Assembly: GCA_965222745.1 (NCBI GenBank)
Contig: CBDCUW010000004.1
Location: 620,001-684,000 of the forward strand
DNA from: CBDCUW01 sp965222745
GTDB taxonomy: Bacteria > Planctomycetota > Planctomycetia > Pirellulales > Pirellulaceae
Length of the DNA: 64,000 nucleotides
Reading direction: 5' to 3'
Below are positions 8,532 through 16,732 of this stretch, piece by piece (the first letter of the stretch is position 1; each line of letters starts with the position of its first letter). A model generated the notes under the pieces. It made no database searches and was not told the DNA's origin. It saw only the letters and a program-made list of their open reading frames with translations. A program made the translations under genes and the position numbers.

Positions 8532-9263
8532 ATGCAGAAGCTTGATCTATCACGCCGTCAGTTCGTAAATATGACCATTGCAACAGGAGGGTTGTTTGCG
8601 ATCTCTGGATCAACCAATTTGATTCTGGGGGAAGAGCCCCAAGAAAGAGATGGACTTTCAAAGATCCTTGGTGAGGGAGACCGCAAGGTTCCGTATATTG
8701 GAATTACGGAAGATGGTCCTTTGTATCCACCATCCGAAATCCCGTGGTTGCAAGACCTAACCTCGGTCGGTGGACGGGAACAGTTAGCGACGGGCGAGTC
8801 GATGTACCTGTTTGGTCGAATTCTTGATTCAACGGGAAGGCCAGTCCAAAACGCTACTGTCGAAATTTGGCAGGCCGACAACAACGGGCTCTACAAGCAT
8901 CCACGAGTCAAGGGACGACTCGATCCCAATTTTGGATACTTCGGCAAAGTAAAGACTGCACAAGATGGGACGTACCTTTTCAAAACCATCATACCTCGAT
9001 GGTACGCCATGTTTGGTATCACCAGAGCCAATCACATACACATCAAAATGCGACATCGTGACCACGGTGTCCTGACGACAGAAATGTATTTCGCTGGCAA
9101 GGAGCAAGACGAAATCAGGGAAAAAGACGATGTCTTCAAAAGCCGTCGTGATCCAGATCGACTTATCGTGCCCAAGCAAAATCCAGCCAAGTATGGAGAC
9201 CTTGGGATCAAATTCGACAAAGGATCAGTCTGCTGCAATTACGATTTAGCGTTCCTGCTCTAA
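8532..9263 (+). CDS. Exported intradiol ring-cleavage dioxygenase-like protein
   Basis: A 243-residue protein with a twin-arginine type signal (LSRRQFVNMTIATGG at about 6-20). The rest is the beta-sandwich of protocatechuate 3,4-dioxygenase-type enzymes. The four iron ligands expected for the family can be seen: Tyr in NNGLYKHP, Tyr in IPRWYAMF, and two His in RANHIHIKM. It should cleave a catechol-type ring between the hydroxyls, on the outer side of the cytoplasmic membrane. It lies between a luciferase-domain gene and an FMN reductase, which suggests disposal of catechols or quinones. The substrate cannot be told. Confidence 0.85.
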   Translation: MQKLDLSRRQFVNMTIATGGLFAISGSTNLILGEEPQERDGLSKILGEGDRKVPYIGITEDGPLYPPSEIPWLQDLTSVGGREQLATGESMYLFGRILDSTGRPVQNATVEIWQADNNGLYKHPRVKGRLDPNFGYFGKVKTAQDGTYLFKTIIPRWYAMFGITRANHIHIKMRHRDHGVLTTEMYFAGKEQDEIREKDDVFKSRRDPDRLIVPKQNPAKYGDLGIKFDKGSVCCNYDLAFLL

Positions 9264-9336
9264 CGCCAGCCCGACAAACATTGCGTCCAATTAGCCGTAA
9301 ACTACCTTTCTGATCGACGAACGGAGACCAGCCAGA

Positions 9337-9915
9337 ATGTCAAAACCGAGAATTCTCGCCTTTGCTGGAAGCTCACGTACGGGTTCTTTTAATCGCCAAC
9401 TTGTTCAAGTTGCTGCTGAAGGAGCCCAGGCAGCAGGTGCTGACGTAACATTGCTCAACCTCAAGGAATATCCACTTCCGCTGTTCGATCAAGACCTTGA
9501 ACAAAAAGACGGGACGCCCGAAAACGCAACGAAATTAAAGAAACTGTTTCTTAATCACGACGGGTTGCTTATCTCATCACCAGAGTACAACAGTTCGATC
9601 ACGCCACTACTCAAAAATACTATTGATTGGGTATCCCGGCCAGCAGACGGAGAGCCAATGCTCGCTGCGTATCAGGGGAAGGTCGCTGCGCTGATGGCGG
9701 CATCGCCTGGTGGACTAGGCGGATTGAGAGGACTCGTCCACGTCCGTTCGATTCTAAGCAGCATCGGTGTTGTTGTGTTGCCCGACCAGGTTGCTGTCCC
9801 TCGTGCCTTTGAGGCATTCGACGAGGATGGTCAACTGAAGGACGAGAAACAGCGAGTGCAAGTGCAAGGACTCGGTCAATCAGTTGCCAATATGCTGAGC
9901 AAACTCGCAGATTGA
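9337..9915 (+). CDS. NAD(P)H-dependent FMN reductase
   Basis: A 192-residue flavodoxin-like reductase. The phosphate-binding loop GSSRTGSFN at about 11-19 and the SPEYNSSITPLLKNTIDW segment at about 81-98 define the NADPH-dependent FMN reductase family, which includes chromate, azo and quinone reductases. In this operon it would reduce quinones or supply reduced flavin. It follows the dioxygenase gene by 73 bases and precedes the DoxX-like gene by 20, so all four are probably co-transcribed under HxlR control. Confidence 0.88.
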   Translation: MSKPRILAFAGSSRTGSFNRQLVQVAAEGAQAAGADVTLLNLKEYPLPLFDQDLEQKDGTPENATKLKKLFLNHDGLLISSPEYNSSITPLLKNTIDWVSRPADGEPMLAAYQGKVAALMAASPGGLGGLRGLVHVRSILSSIGVVVLPDQVAVPRAFEAFDEDGQLKDEKQRVQVQGLGQSVANMLSKLAD

Positions 9916-9935
9916 ATTGAATAAACGGATAGAAA

Positions 9936-10337
9936 ATGAACAAACAAGTGATCGGTTACTGGCTTGTGACAGTGCTGTTTTGTCTTGCGATGACTGCCGG
10001 CGGTTCAATGAACCTGATGCGTGCTGACGTGCAGAAAGAATCAATGATCGCTCTTGGCTACCCCGAGTATCTCATGACGATTTTGGGAGTAGCGAAAATA
10101 CTGGGCGTCGTCGCATTGCTCATGCCCGGTGTTCCATTGCTGAAGGAATGGGCGTATGCCGGTTTCACATTCGACCTCCTGGGGGCAGCGGCGTCTCATG
10201 CTTTTGTCAGCGACCCGATTATCGAAACCGTCATCCCACTTGTGATTCTCTCAATTGCTGTCGCTTCCTATTACTTGCGACCAGCGAATCGACGACTGCA
10301 ACTTGCGAACGGCCCATCGAGTTCGCCAACGCAGTGA
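9936..10337 (+). CDS. DoxX-like membrane protein
   Basis: A 133-residue integral membrane protein with four predicted helices, matching the small DoxX-like family by size and by the MIALGYPEYLMTILGVAKIL segment at about 36-55. Family members are linked to sulfur, thiol and quinone redox stress. It is the last gene of the HxlR-controlled operon. The start follows the preceding gene by 20 bases with a purine-rich sequence (GGATAGAAA) before the ATG. Confidence 0.85.
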   Translation: MNKQVIGYWLVTVLFCLAMTAGGSMNLMRADVQKESMIALGYPEYLMTILGVAKILGVVALLMPGVPLLKEWAYAGFTFDLLGAAASHAFVSDPIIETVIPLVILSIAVASYYLRPANRRLQLANGPSSSPTQ

Positions 10338-11081
10338 GCTATGCGAGAATTCCTACGGCCTCGGAGGCTTGGCCACTTCAAACGGAACAAGCCGGGACGC
10401 ATTTTTGATGGTTCAGTATCGAATAGCGTCTGCCAAACTCATGTGAATTCGACGGTCGGTAGACACCGGGATGATACCCGGTGACACGCTGCTGTCAGAG
10501 CTTTCAGCAGCTTCAGGCAATCTCTGCCAAAGCAGGTTGGTGACATCAGTTGGGGCTATGTCCACAACGCACGATGACTTTCGAGCAAACCTCGCTCATG
10601 CTACGTCGGTAAGCACGGCGATCACACAAAAATGGTATCGATCGCAATTCGCATCAGATGCCGAAAGTGAATGCTTCGAGGGACCCACCAAGTTGTGACT
10701 TGGATAGTCAAAACCCGCCGCCGAAGGGCGGCGGGTTCATGAGTACGAAGCAATTCGCAAATTTTCCGAGAATTTCGAGATTGTAGATTCGTTTTTCGCA
10801 TCTCACGACTTCGCAACGACTTGCGTAAATGAGTTCGCAAGCGCTGATTTCTCATGGGCTTTTTGAGTTCCTTGTAGAGGCGTTTTCGTCTCCTATTGCG
10901 ATGCGAACTTCAATGCAATGAATCGTGCAGCAACCTGAACTGAAGCGATCGGTCTTCAGTACCTACAGGGAAAGCGAGGAGTGTTTTGTGCCTTGTAGGT
11001 CGTGAGGAATGTCGGTGTTGAACTTCGCTGCCCTATCTGCATGATTCTCATTCAGTCGCTGAATGCCCAGAGGAGCCGAGA
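10338..11081. other. Intergenic region with a strong hairpin
   Basis: I see no convincing gene over these 744 bases. At 10712-10737 AACCCGCCGCC and GGCGGCGGGTT flank GAAG, a perfect 11-bp stem of the same style as the hairpins after other element A genes. It could end the cargo operon, although it lies 375 bases past the last stop. Confidence 0.45.
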
Positions 11082-11366
11082 ATGTCAGAAGAGGAATTCA
11101 CAACCGTTTTGAGTCGTCTGCTCTCGATGGAAGAAAAGATCGATGTCGTACAGGAGTTGCTCCGTGCTCAGCGAGTCGAGAAAGAATGGTACACCTCTTC
11201 GGAACTTGCAGATGCAATGAACGTCAGCCGGTACACCGTTCAAGAACGTTGGTGCAACCAAGGGCGAATCGAGTGTGAAAAAGACACCGACACCGGAAAG
11301 TGGCGTATTCCAGGTGCCGAATATCGTCGAATCGTGGAAGGCGGAAAGCTTCGGCCCAGAAAGTAG
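11082..11366 (+). CDS. Excisionase-like HTH protein
   Basis: A 94-residue protein with an N-terminal helix and a DNA-binding excisionase-type winged HTH: WYTSSELADAMNVSRYTVQE, then WCNQGRIECEKD and a wing ending KWRIPGAEYRRI. The same architecture occurs in element B at 28336-28605. The start follows GAGGAG at about 6 bases. It converges on the integrase gene, with a single base between the two stop codons, so transcription of one could interfere with the other. A role as recombination directionality factor for the adjacent integrase is inferred from position. Confidence 0.75.
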   Translation: MSEEEFTTVLSRLLSMEEKIDVVQELLRAQRVEKEWYTSSELADAMNVSRYTVQERWCNQGRIECEKDTDTGKWRIPGAEYRRIVEGGKLRPRK

Positions 11367-11367
11367 C

Positions 11368-12633
11368 TCATTTCAAGACGCTGATTTGTTCTGGGCCATC
11401 TTGTGGAAACAAGTGCTGATATAGCTTGATCATTTCTTCCGTTGTGTGCCCCATCCATGATGCGATCACATCACGAGGCACTCGACCTGATCTTGCAAGA
11501 TTTGAACCGAATGAATGACGCAGCACATGGAATCCTCGAATGACCTCCCACTTACTGCCTTCGAGGGCTTTGTCGAAATGACAATCAGCTTGTGAGACCG
11601 TGGTTTGCCTTACCGTCTTTCGAGGTTTGCGACCACGCATTTTCAGCGGTGCCGTGATTGTGTATTGCCCACCAGGATGTTGATCAAACCAATCTAGCAT
11701 GACGCTTCGAAGCTTCGGATGCATTGGGACACACCGCTGGCTTTCTGACTTTTTCTTGCATCGCTTCCGTTCTCGAATAGTGATCTGCCCCGTGTCGAAA
11801 TCGAAATCACCAATTCTGGAGCGACAAATTTCGCTTCGCCGTGCGCCCGTATATGCGGTGAATGCGAACATCGGATAGATAAATTCATAGCGAGCAGATA
11901 AAGCTACGTGATCCAGTAATTCGACAACTTGATCTTCATCCAGAAACAAGCTTTTCCAAAGCTCTTTCTGTTCGTCGTCTGAGAGTCCGCCAAGCGAAAT
12001 CTGCCTGGTTATCTGGCTCCATGTTTGAAATTTGGTTTTTTCCTTTGACTTTGGAATGCTTACAGCCCACTTGCAATCTTCGTCGTAGACTGGGCAGTTT
12101 TTCGTGACATAGTGCCGCTTCTTCGCCCAATTCCAAATTTGTCGGAACGTTGTCAATTCACGGCGAATGGTTTCACCTTCAACGGCACGATCACCGAACT
12201 CTGAACTATGTCGTTTGTTCACGTATCGTTGGATATCAGCAAGCACAATACCACTCAGTCGTTTCCGTCGCCCGAAAACTCGTATCAGATGCTTGATGTG
12301 GGTGCTTTCTGTGCGCAACGTGTTTTCCTCTTTTGCTTTTTGGTCGGGGAGATACGCTTTGCAGATTTCATGAAACAGGGTTAGCTGTTTGCCGTCATGA
12401 GTCTGTCGTTGACTCACTCTCCCTTCGCTCAAAATCCAGATCCCGGCGTCTGCATTGTTGGGGATCACCATGCGTCCAAGCTTTAGCAATCGAATCGTAT
12501 CCTCGACCCTTTGCTTTACACTTTCGGCCTGCGACTCGCTTGTCGTTCCACAGGATCTTCTGATCTGTGCGCCGTCCCAACGAAACATGATGATCCAATT
12601 GCCAGTACGCTTGTCTCTGTGAATACTCGCCAT
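11368..12633 (-). CDS. Tyrosine integrase of element A
   Basis: A 421-residue tyrosine recombinase. The start at 12633 (MASIHRDKR) is preferred to the frame opening at 12831, because it aligns with the N-terminus of the homologous integrase at 13084. Order: AP2-like N-terminal arm-binding domain, core-binding SAM-like domain about 110-200, then the catalytic domain with Arg in AYTGARRSEI, His-Arg in HVLRHSFGSN, and a final GHTTEEM...Y with the nucleophile Tyr. It catalyses integration and excision at the adjacent tRNA-Leu site. It is a clear homologue of element B's integrase but diverged. Two GTGTAACA repeats lie upstream between gene and att site. Confidence 0.92.
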   Translation of the reverse strand: MASIHRDKRTGNWIIMFRWDGAQIRRSCGTTSESQAESVKQRVEDTIRLLKLGRMVIPNNADAGIWILSEGRVSQRQTHDGKQLTLFHEICKAYLPDQKAKEENTLRTESTHIKHLIRVFGRRKRLSGIVLADIQRYVNKRHSSEFGDRAVEGETIRRELTTFRQIWNWAKKRHYVTKNCPVYDEDCKWAVSIPKSKEKTKFQTWSQITRQISLGGLSDDEQKELWKSLFLDEDQVVELLDHVALSARYEFIYPMFAFTAYTGARRSEICRSRIGDFDFDTGQITIRERKRCKKKSESQRCVPMHPKLRSVMLDWFDQHPGGQYTITAPLKMRGRKPRKTVRQTTVSQADCHFDKALEGSKWEVIRGFHVLRHSFGSNLARSGRVPRDVIASWMGHTTEEMIKLYQHLFPQDGPEQISVLK

Positions 12634-12696
12634 TTCGTACTCCAGTGCTAGGTGAATTGAGGCTAGCTCTGGCAGGCGCAGATGAGAACATTGCGG

Positions 12697-12715
12697 TGTA
12701 ACATCCGTGTAACAC
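12697..12715 (+). other. Candidate arm-type sites of integrase A
   Basis: GTGTAACA occurs twice at 11-base period (12697-12704, 12708-12715), between the integrase start and the att core. This is the position and spacing of arm-type sites bound by the integrase N-terminal domain. The matching arm at the other end of element A is outside the window. Confidence 0.5.
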
Positions 12716-12857
12716 TGTTGCCAATTTCGGTTCCATTTCAATGACGTTACAAACGCATTGCCGATTGTTGGCGTGAAGCTTTTGACGGCGGTGTGCAACG
12801 GGTAGTTCATCTCCTTGCGATGTTGTTGCAATGACGAAGAAAAGCCAAACTTTCACC

Positions 12858-12912
12858 TTCAGGTTCTAGTGTCCGTTAAGGACGTGGAGGTTCAAATCCT
12901 CTCATCCGCACT
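12858..12912 (+). other. att site: tRNA-Leu 3' fragment, copy 1
   Basis: The 55 bases contain the anticodon loop (TTCAGGT), variable arm and T-arm (GGTTCAAATCC) and 3' acceptor strand (TCATCCGCAC) of a tRNA-Leu, probably of anticodon CAG, with no 5' half. The copy at 45646-45700 differs at two positions, both in the variable-arm loop. It marks the junction of elements A and B. Confidence 0.85.
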
Positions 12913-12923
12913 ACGTAAATTAC

Positions 12924-12957
12924 GGGGATTTCGCTCAAACAGCGGACTCCCCTTTTT
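12924..12957 (+). terminator. Terminator after tRNA-Leu fragment
   Basis: GGGGA and TCCCC form the base of a stem with internal CGCT/AGCG pairing, followed directly by seven T. It is a classic intrinsic terminator and would end a tRNA-Leu transcript; it sits just inside element B. Confidence 0.6.
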
Positions 12958-12972
12958 TTGTGCTTTGCTCAG

Positions 12973-13070
12973 CAGGTGAAGTAACAGGTGAAGTCATTGG
13001 GTTCACATTGGAGTTGTGTCGCTCGTCAGAGCTGACGGACGGCCCGTAAGCTCTGCTCACCCTTCACCTG
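12973..13070 (+). other. Arm-type sites, left end of element B
   Basis: CAGGTGAAGT occurs at 12973-12982 and 12985-12994 (12-base period). An inverted CAGGTGAAGG is at 13061-13070, immediately before the integrase gene. The same pair in the same orientation and period is found inside the right end at 45494-45515. Confidence 0.7.
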
Positions 13071-13083
13071 AGAGAGCCCTGCA

Positions 13084-14394
13084 ATGGCATCCCTGCAACA
13101 AGTAGCAACCGGCACGTATCACATCGTCATCTTTCACGGTGGCAAGCGGCACAAACGCTCGCTTGGCACTAAGAAAGAATCACAGGCCTTGGTCCGCAAA
13201 GAAGAAATCGAGGAGACGCTCGATTTGATCAAGCGAGGTCGAATATCAATTCCAGAGAGTATCTCACTCATTGATTTTGCGATGGGCAAAACCGAGGCTG
13301 CTGAGCCGCCGGTGCCGCCAAAACCACCAAGCACTCCCCCACCTTCACCGGAGCCAACGCCGTCGCTCACGATTGAACAACTGCTGAACCGGTTTTTTGA
13401 TTCAATCCCCAGTGACAGCTTGGAAGAAAACACGCTCGCCACCATGGGCACACACCGTAAGCATCTGCTACGTTTGTTGCCCAAGGGCCTCACCGTCGCT
13501 GTACTCACCGGCGAGCACCTGCAACAGTACATCAACAAGCGAGCCAAAGAGCCAACACAGCGGATTAGAGACAAGACAGTAGCGAAGAAGAAGCAAAAAC
13601 GCGTACCAGTTTCTGCCACCACCATCCGCAAAGAAATTGTGACGCTGGGTTCAGCTTGGCGTTGGGCCATTTCCATTGACTTGATTCAACGCACATTCCC
13701 AAACAAGGGTTTGCGTTGGCCAAAGACGGACGAAAAACCACCGTTCCAAACCTGGAGTGAGATCGAGCGTCAACTTGAACTGGATGACCTAACGACCAGC
13801 GAAGTTGAATTGTTGTGGGACTGCTTGTACCTACGGCATGATGAGATTGCGGAACTGCTTACATACGTAAAGGGGGCCGCTCGGTATCCGTACGTATTCC
13901 CCTTCTACGCCGTAGCCGCCTACACCGGTGCTCGACGCAGTGAATTACTCCGTTCACGTAAGTCAGACTTCAACTTTGACACAAACATCATCACGATTCG
14001 CGAACGCAAGCGGGTACGAGGCAAGCGTACTACTCGTCGTGTACCCATTTGCCAAAAACTACAGCCCATTCTGGCTGACTGGTTTGCTGAGCACCCAGGT
14101 ACTCAATGGACGTTCAGTCTTCGTGAACGTGATGGGCATATATCCAAGGTGACTGGCAATAAAGTGCAAAAGCAGTTCATCAGCACGTTGAACAAGAGTC
14201 GTTGGAGTGTGATGAGCGGCTGGCACTGCTTGCGGCACAGTTTCATTAGCAACTTGGCCAGTGCAGGCGTTGATCAACGGATCATTGATGACTTTGTAGG
14301 TCACACAACTGAAGAAATGCGTCGGCGGTACCGCCACTTGTTTCCAGATGTAAAGCAAGCCGCATTGGATGGAGTGTTTGGTGACGCTCTGTGA
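13084..14394 (+). CDS. Tyrosine integrase of element B
   Basis: A 436-residue tyrosine recombinase. Residues 1-55 form the arm-binding domain (TGTYHIVIFHGGKRHKRSLG). A proline-rich linker at about 74-94 is unusual. A core-binding domain follows to about 205, then the catalytic domain with Arg in AYTGARRSEL, His-Arg in HCLRHSFISN and FVGHTTEEMRRRYRHLF carrying the final His and nucleophile Tyr. It should integrate the element at the tRNA-Leu fragment 170 bases upstream. Candidate arm sites lie between. It converges on the broken CsrA-like gene. Confidence 0.93.
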   Translation: MASLQQVATGTYHIVIFHGGKRHKRSLGTKKESQALVRKEEIEETLDLIKRGRISIPESISLIDFAMGKTEAAEPPVPPKPPSTPPPSPEPTPSLTIEQLLNRFFDSIPSDSLEENTLATMGTHRKHLLRLLPKGLTVAVLTGEHLQQYINKRAKEPTQRIRDKTVAKKKQKRVPVSATTIRKEIVTLGSAWRWAISIDLIQRTFPNKGLRWPKTDEKPPFQTWSEIERQLELDDLTTSEVELLWDCLYLRHDEIAELLTYVKGAARYPYVFPFYAVAAYTGARRSELLRSRKSDFNFDTNIITIRERKRVRGKRTTRRVPICQKLQPILADWFAEHPGTQWTFSLRERDGHISKVTGNKVQKQFISTLNKSRWSVMSGWHCLRHSFISNLASAGVDQRIIDDFVGHTTEEMRRRYRHLFPDVKQAALDGVFGDAL

Positions 14395-14648
14395 TGAACG
14401 AAGTACCTAATCGGAGTTTGTATTCAATCCTCTCTCTGAGAAGTACAACTCATCCGTAGCATAGTGGACTCCAACATGTTGCGGAGCAGAAATTCCAAAG
14501 GTGACGTTGCCGGTCTTCCCCACTTTCAAAACGCGGATGTGAGTGTAAGGGTCGTTGGTGAGTACAACTGGTTCACCAAACACCATCAGCGTTTCGGATT
14601 TGCCTTGAATGGAATCCAGCTTCACTAAACCAGTGAAGTCTTCTCTGG

Positions 14649-16307
14649 CTGCACTTTAGGGGAAATCTTAGAAGATCGTGAAGTGGTCTTGCAACGAAAA
14701 CGGCCCTCAGGGATTTAGGTGGTAACTACACAACACCAGTTCCCGGAGAGCCAAGGATGGCCAAGCGTAAACGTTCTCGAAAACCAACACAAGCTCGACA
14801 TGGCAAGAAAGCGAAGCGTTCCCAACACGACAAACGGAAACGGCTCAATCAGCGCAATCAAAATCGGCGATCGACTCGCCAAGCCCAGGTACCGTTAGTT
14901 GGAGGCATCGCGAAGTTGGTCGCGGAGATGCAACGCCTACTCGATTCGCGGAGTGCGTTCCGACTGCCAATCATCATGGCGGGCGCCATGCTGGCGAAGT
15001 CGCGACGGACCGTCAGTAGCTGGTTTCGCTCTGCCGGCGTCCGTGATGATTGGGATTTCTTCTATGATCAACTTGCCGCGATTGGCCCAAAAGTTGCATC
15101 GCTGATGATACCGATCCTATCGAGCATCGTTGCCCGATTCGATCCGGGGCCTGATGGCTACTGGAAACTGGGCCTCGATGACAGCCCTACCAAACGTTAC
15201 GGACGCTGTGTTGAAGGAGCCAACGTTCATCACAATCCCACACCCGGGCCAGCCGATGGACAGTGGCTTTATGGACACAACTGGGTCTGTCTGGCGATCT
15301 TGATTCGGCATCTATCTTGGGGCACCATCGCGCTGCCGATTCTCTCATCTCTCTACGTCCGAATGTGTGATGTCGATCAGTTGAGCGAGAAGTACGGTTG
15401 GGAATTTCGCACGAAACATGAACTAGCCGTCGAGTTGGTCAAGAAGCTGGTAGGCCACATCCGATGGTTGGGCTCTCTTGCAAAGATCTTGGTCGTCGCT
15501 GATGGTGCGTACGCGGCTCGGCCATTCCTGCTGCCGATGCAGGAATTGGGAGTGACCGTGGTCAGCCGACTGCGCAAAGATGCCAAGTTGTTTGACGTTC
15601 CGCAGGCGCGGAAGCCGGGTCAGCGTGGGCGTCCTCGAAAGTACGGCAAGAACCGGATCAGTCTTTCCAAGCGTGCTGGACACCGCAAGGGTTGGCAAGC
15701 CCTGGTCTATGAGCATCGCGGCCAGGAAGTGACCTGCCGCTACAAGAGCTTTGTTGCCACCAGCGAAATGGTCGGTGGCGAGATTCGGGTGGTATTGGTG
15801 ACCCACAACGACGGTGGTTGGGCAGCATACTTCAGCACCGATACTGAGATGGACGCGCAAATGATTCTGGAAACAGCCGCGGATCGCTGGGCGATCGAAG
15901 AGCACTTCCACGATGTGAAAGAAGTATGGGGCGCTGGGCAGCAGCAAGTTCGCAACGTTTGGTCGAACATCGCTTGCTGGAACGTCTGCGGGTGGCTCTA
16001 CACGCTTGTCGAACTGGAGTGTTGGGACAGATCAGCCCATGTGTTGGTGGACCGAAGCCATCGTCCCTGGGACAATCCTGATCGACGGCCCTCTCACGCG
16101 GACCGTCGACGGTGGGTTGCCGGTGAAATGCTGACCCAACGATTTTTCGTGGACATACCCAACCGATCCGAGAAGCGAAAAAGGAAAGCGATGTTCGACA
16201 CACTCATGAGCCTCGCGGGCTGACCGCTATCGTACCCTCACGCAACGATCACACCTAAGATTTCAATTCCAGAATGCTCATTCTGTATGTTCTCGCCTAA
16301 AGTGCAG
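14649..16307 (+). mobile_element. DDE insertion sequence (IS4/IS701-like), copy 1
   Basis: The element is 1659 bp. It ends in the 12-base inverted repeat CTGCACTTTAGG / CCTAAAGTGCAG and is flanked by the 8-base direct repeat TTCTCTGG (14641-14648 and 16308-16315). It carries one transposase gene and lies inside the CsrA-like gene. A near-identical copy in opposite orientation is at 23701-25359. Confidence 0.9.
14757..16223 (+). CDS. DDE transposase, copy 1
   Basis: A 488-residue transposase with a very basic N-terminus (about 30 of the first 45 residues are Lys, Arg, Gln or Asn). An RNase-H-like DDE core follows: Asp in GLDDSPTKRYG at about 143, Asp in LVVADGAYAARP at about 248, and Glu in DRWAIEEHFHDVK at about 383. 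It resembles IS4/IS701-group DDE_5 enzymes; I cannot name the family with certainty. The 8-base duplication fits cut-and-paste movement. It differs from copy 2 at one residue I noticed (Arg here, Cys there, in VTCxYKSF). Confidence 0.88.
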   Translation: MAKRKRSRKPTQARHGKKAKRSQHDKRKRLNQRNQNRRSTRQAQVPLVGGIAKLVAEMQRLLDSRSAFRLPIIMAGAMLAKSRRTVSSWFRSAGVRDDWDFFYDQLAAIGPKVASLMIPILSSIVARFDPGPDGYWKLGLDDSPTKRYGRCVEGANVHHNPTPGPADGQWLYGHNWVCLAILIRHLSWGTIALPILSSLYVRMCDVDQLSEKYGWEFRTKHELAVELVKKLVGHIRWLGSLAKILVVADGAYAARPFLLPMQELGVTVVSRLRKDAKLFDVPQARKPGQRGRPRKYGKNRISLSKRAGHRKGWQALVYEHRGQEVTCRYKSFVATSEMVGGEIRVVLVTHNDGGWAAYFSTDTEMDAQMILETAADRWAIEEHFHDVKEVWGAGQQQVRNVWSNIACWNVCGWLYTLVELECWDRSAHVLVDRSHRPWDNPDRRPSHADRRRWVAGEMLTQRFFVDIPNRSEKRKRKAMFDTLMSLAG

Positions 16308-16475
16308 TTCTCTGGTGAACCGCAGGACAACGCCATCGTCACGAACCTCACGGATTCGGCAAAACACATCACCGACCTGCAATGCAATGCCGATTGAAAT
16401 GCATGGTAGTAATTCAGGTGTTTTGTTCATAATTCGGTGAACTCTCACTTTGATTCGTGCATAGCGTAAGCCAAC

Positions 16476-16662
16476 TTATCGGCCCGCTTCCATATCAGCG
16501 ATGCCTTGACGAATAGCGTCCTCATCGTCACGAGCCCGCAGAGCATCCATTGCCTGCATGTGGATTTCTTTCTCCACCAACACGTATTCACGGTTGGTTG
16601 TTGGGTCTACAAAGCCATTGGCAAGAAGGTCTTTAATCTGATCAGGAGAGTTTTGCAGTCAT
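16476..16662 (-). pseudogene. Antitoxin-like gene with a frameshift
   Basis: From the ATG at 16662 the frame reads MTAKLS and then stops. One frame over it continues from PDQIKDLLANGF through VDPTTNREYVLVEKE to IADMEAGR and a stop at 16476. The same N-terminal pattern (MTPKLSPEL, VDPTTNHVYLV) is found in the broken gene at 45042-45320, so a one-base deletion near 16645 is likely. The VDPTTNxxY motif resembles small antitoxins of planctomycete toxin-antitoxin pairs. No toxin gene follows. Confidence 0.5.
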
Positions 16663-16732
16663 GTGACGAGTCTACCACAATCCGATTCAATTGAAAAAAG
16701 CTTGGTAGAGCTTGCCCCCTATCATTGCCCGT

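Larger units (their letters stand above)
1..12912. mobile_element. Element A: integrative element, right end only
   Basis: The right boundary is the tRNA-Leu 3' fragment at 12858-12912. A tyrosine integrase starts 225 bp inside that boundary and is followed by an excisionase-like HTH gene. A PrimPol/SF3 primase-helicase with a candidate origin, small unknown genes and a redox cargo operon fill the rest. The content resembles a phage satellite or integrated plasmid. The left end and the intact tRNA-Leu gene should lie upstream of the window. That everything from base 1 belongs to one element is inference. Confidence 0.6.
14407..16430 (-). pseudogene. CsrA-like regulator split by an insertion sequence
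   Basis: The 5' part is 16430-16308 and the 3' part 14640-14407, with the IS element (14649-16307) and its 8-base duplication between. Removing the IS and one duplication gives a single frame of 118 codons starting at the ATG at 16430. The C-terminal half reads like CsrA/RsmA: SETLMVFGEPV, then IRVLKVGKTGNVTFGISAP and VGVHYATDELY, matching the family's GISAPK-VHREE-Y pattern. The first ~55 residues are an extra domain I do not recognise. CsrA proteins bind GGA motifs in mRNA leaders and block translation. Here the gene is broken; the remaining 3' frame from a GTG at 14625 is unlikely to make a working protein because the first CsrA strand is compromised. Confidence 0.7.

Noticed and set aside
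12858..12912. Intact tRNA-Leu gene
   Set aside because: Only the sequence from the anticodon loop to the acceptor end is present; no D-arm or 5' acceptor strand lies upstream. The same is true at 45646.
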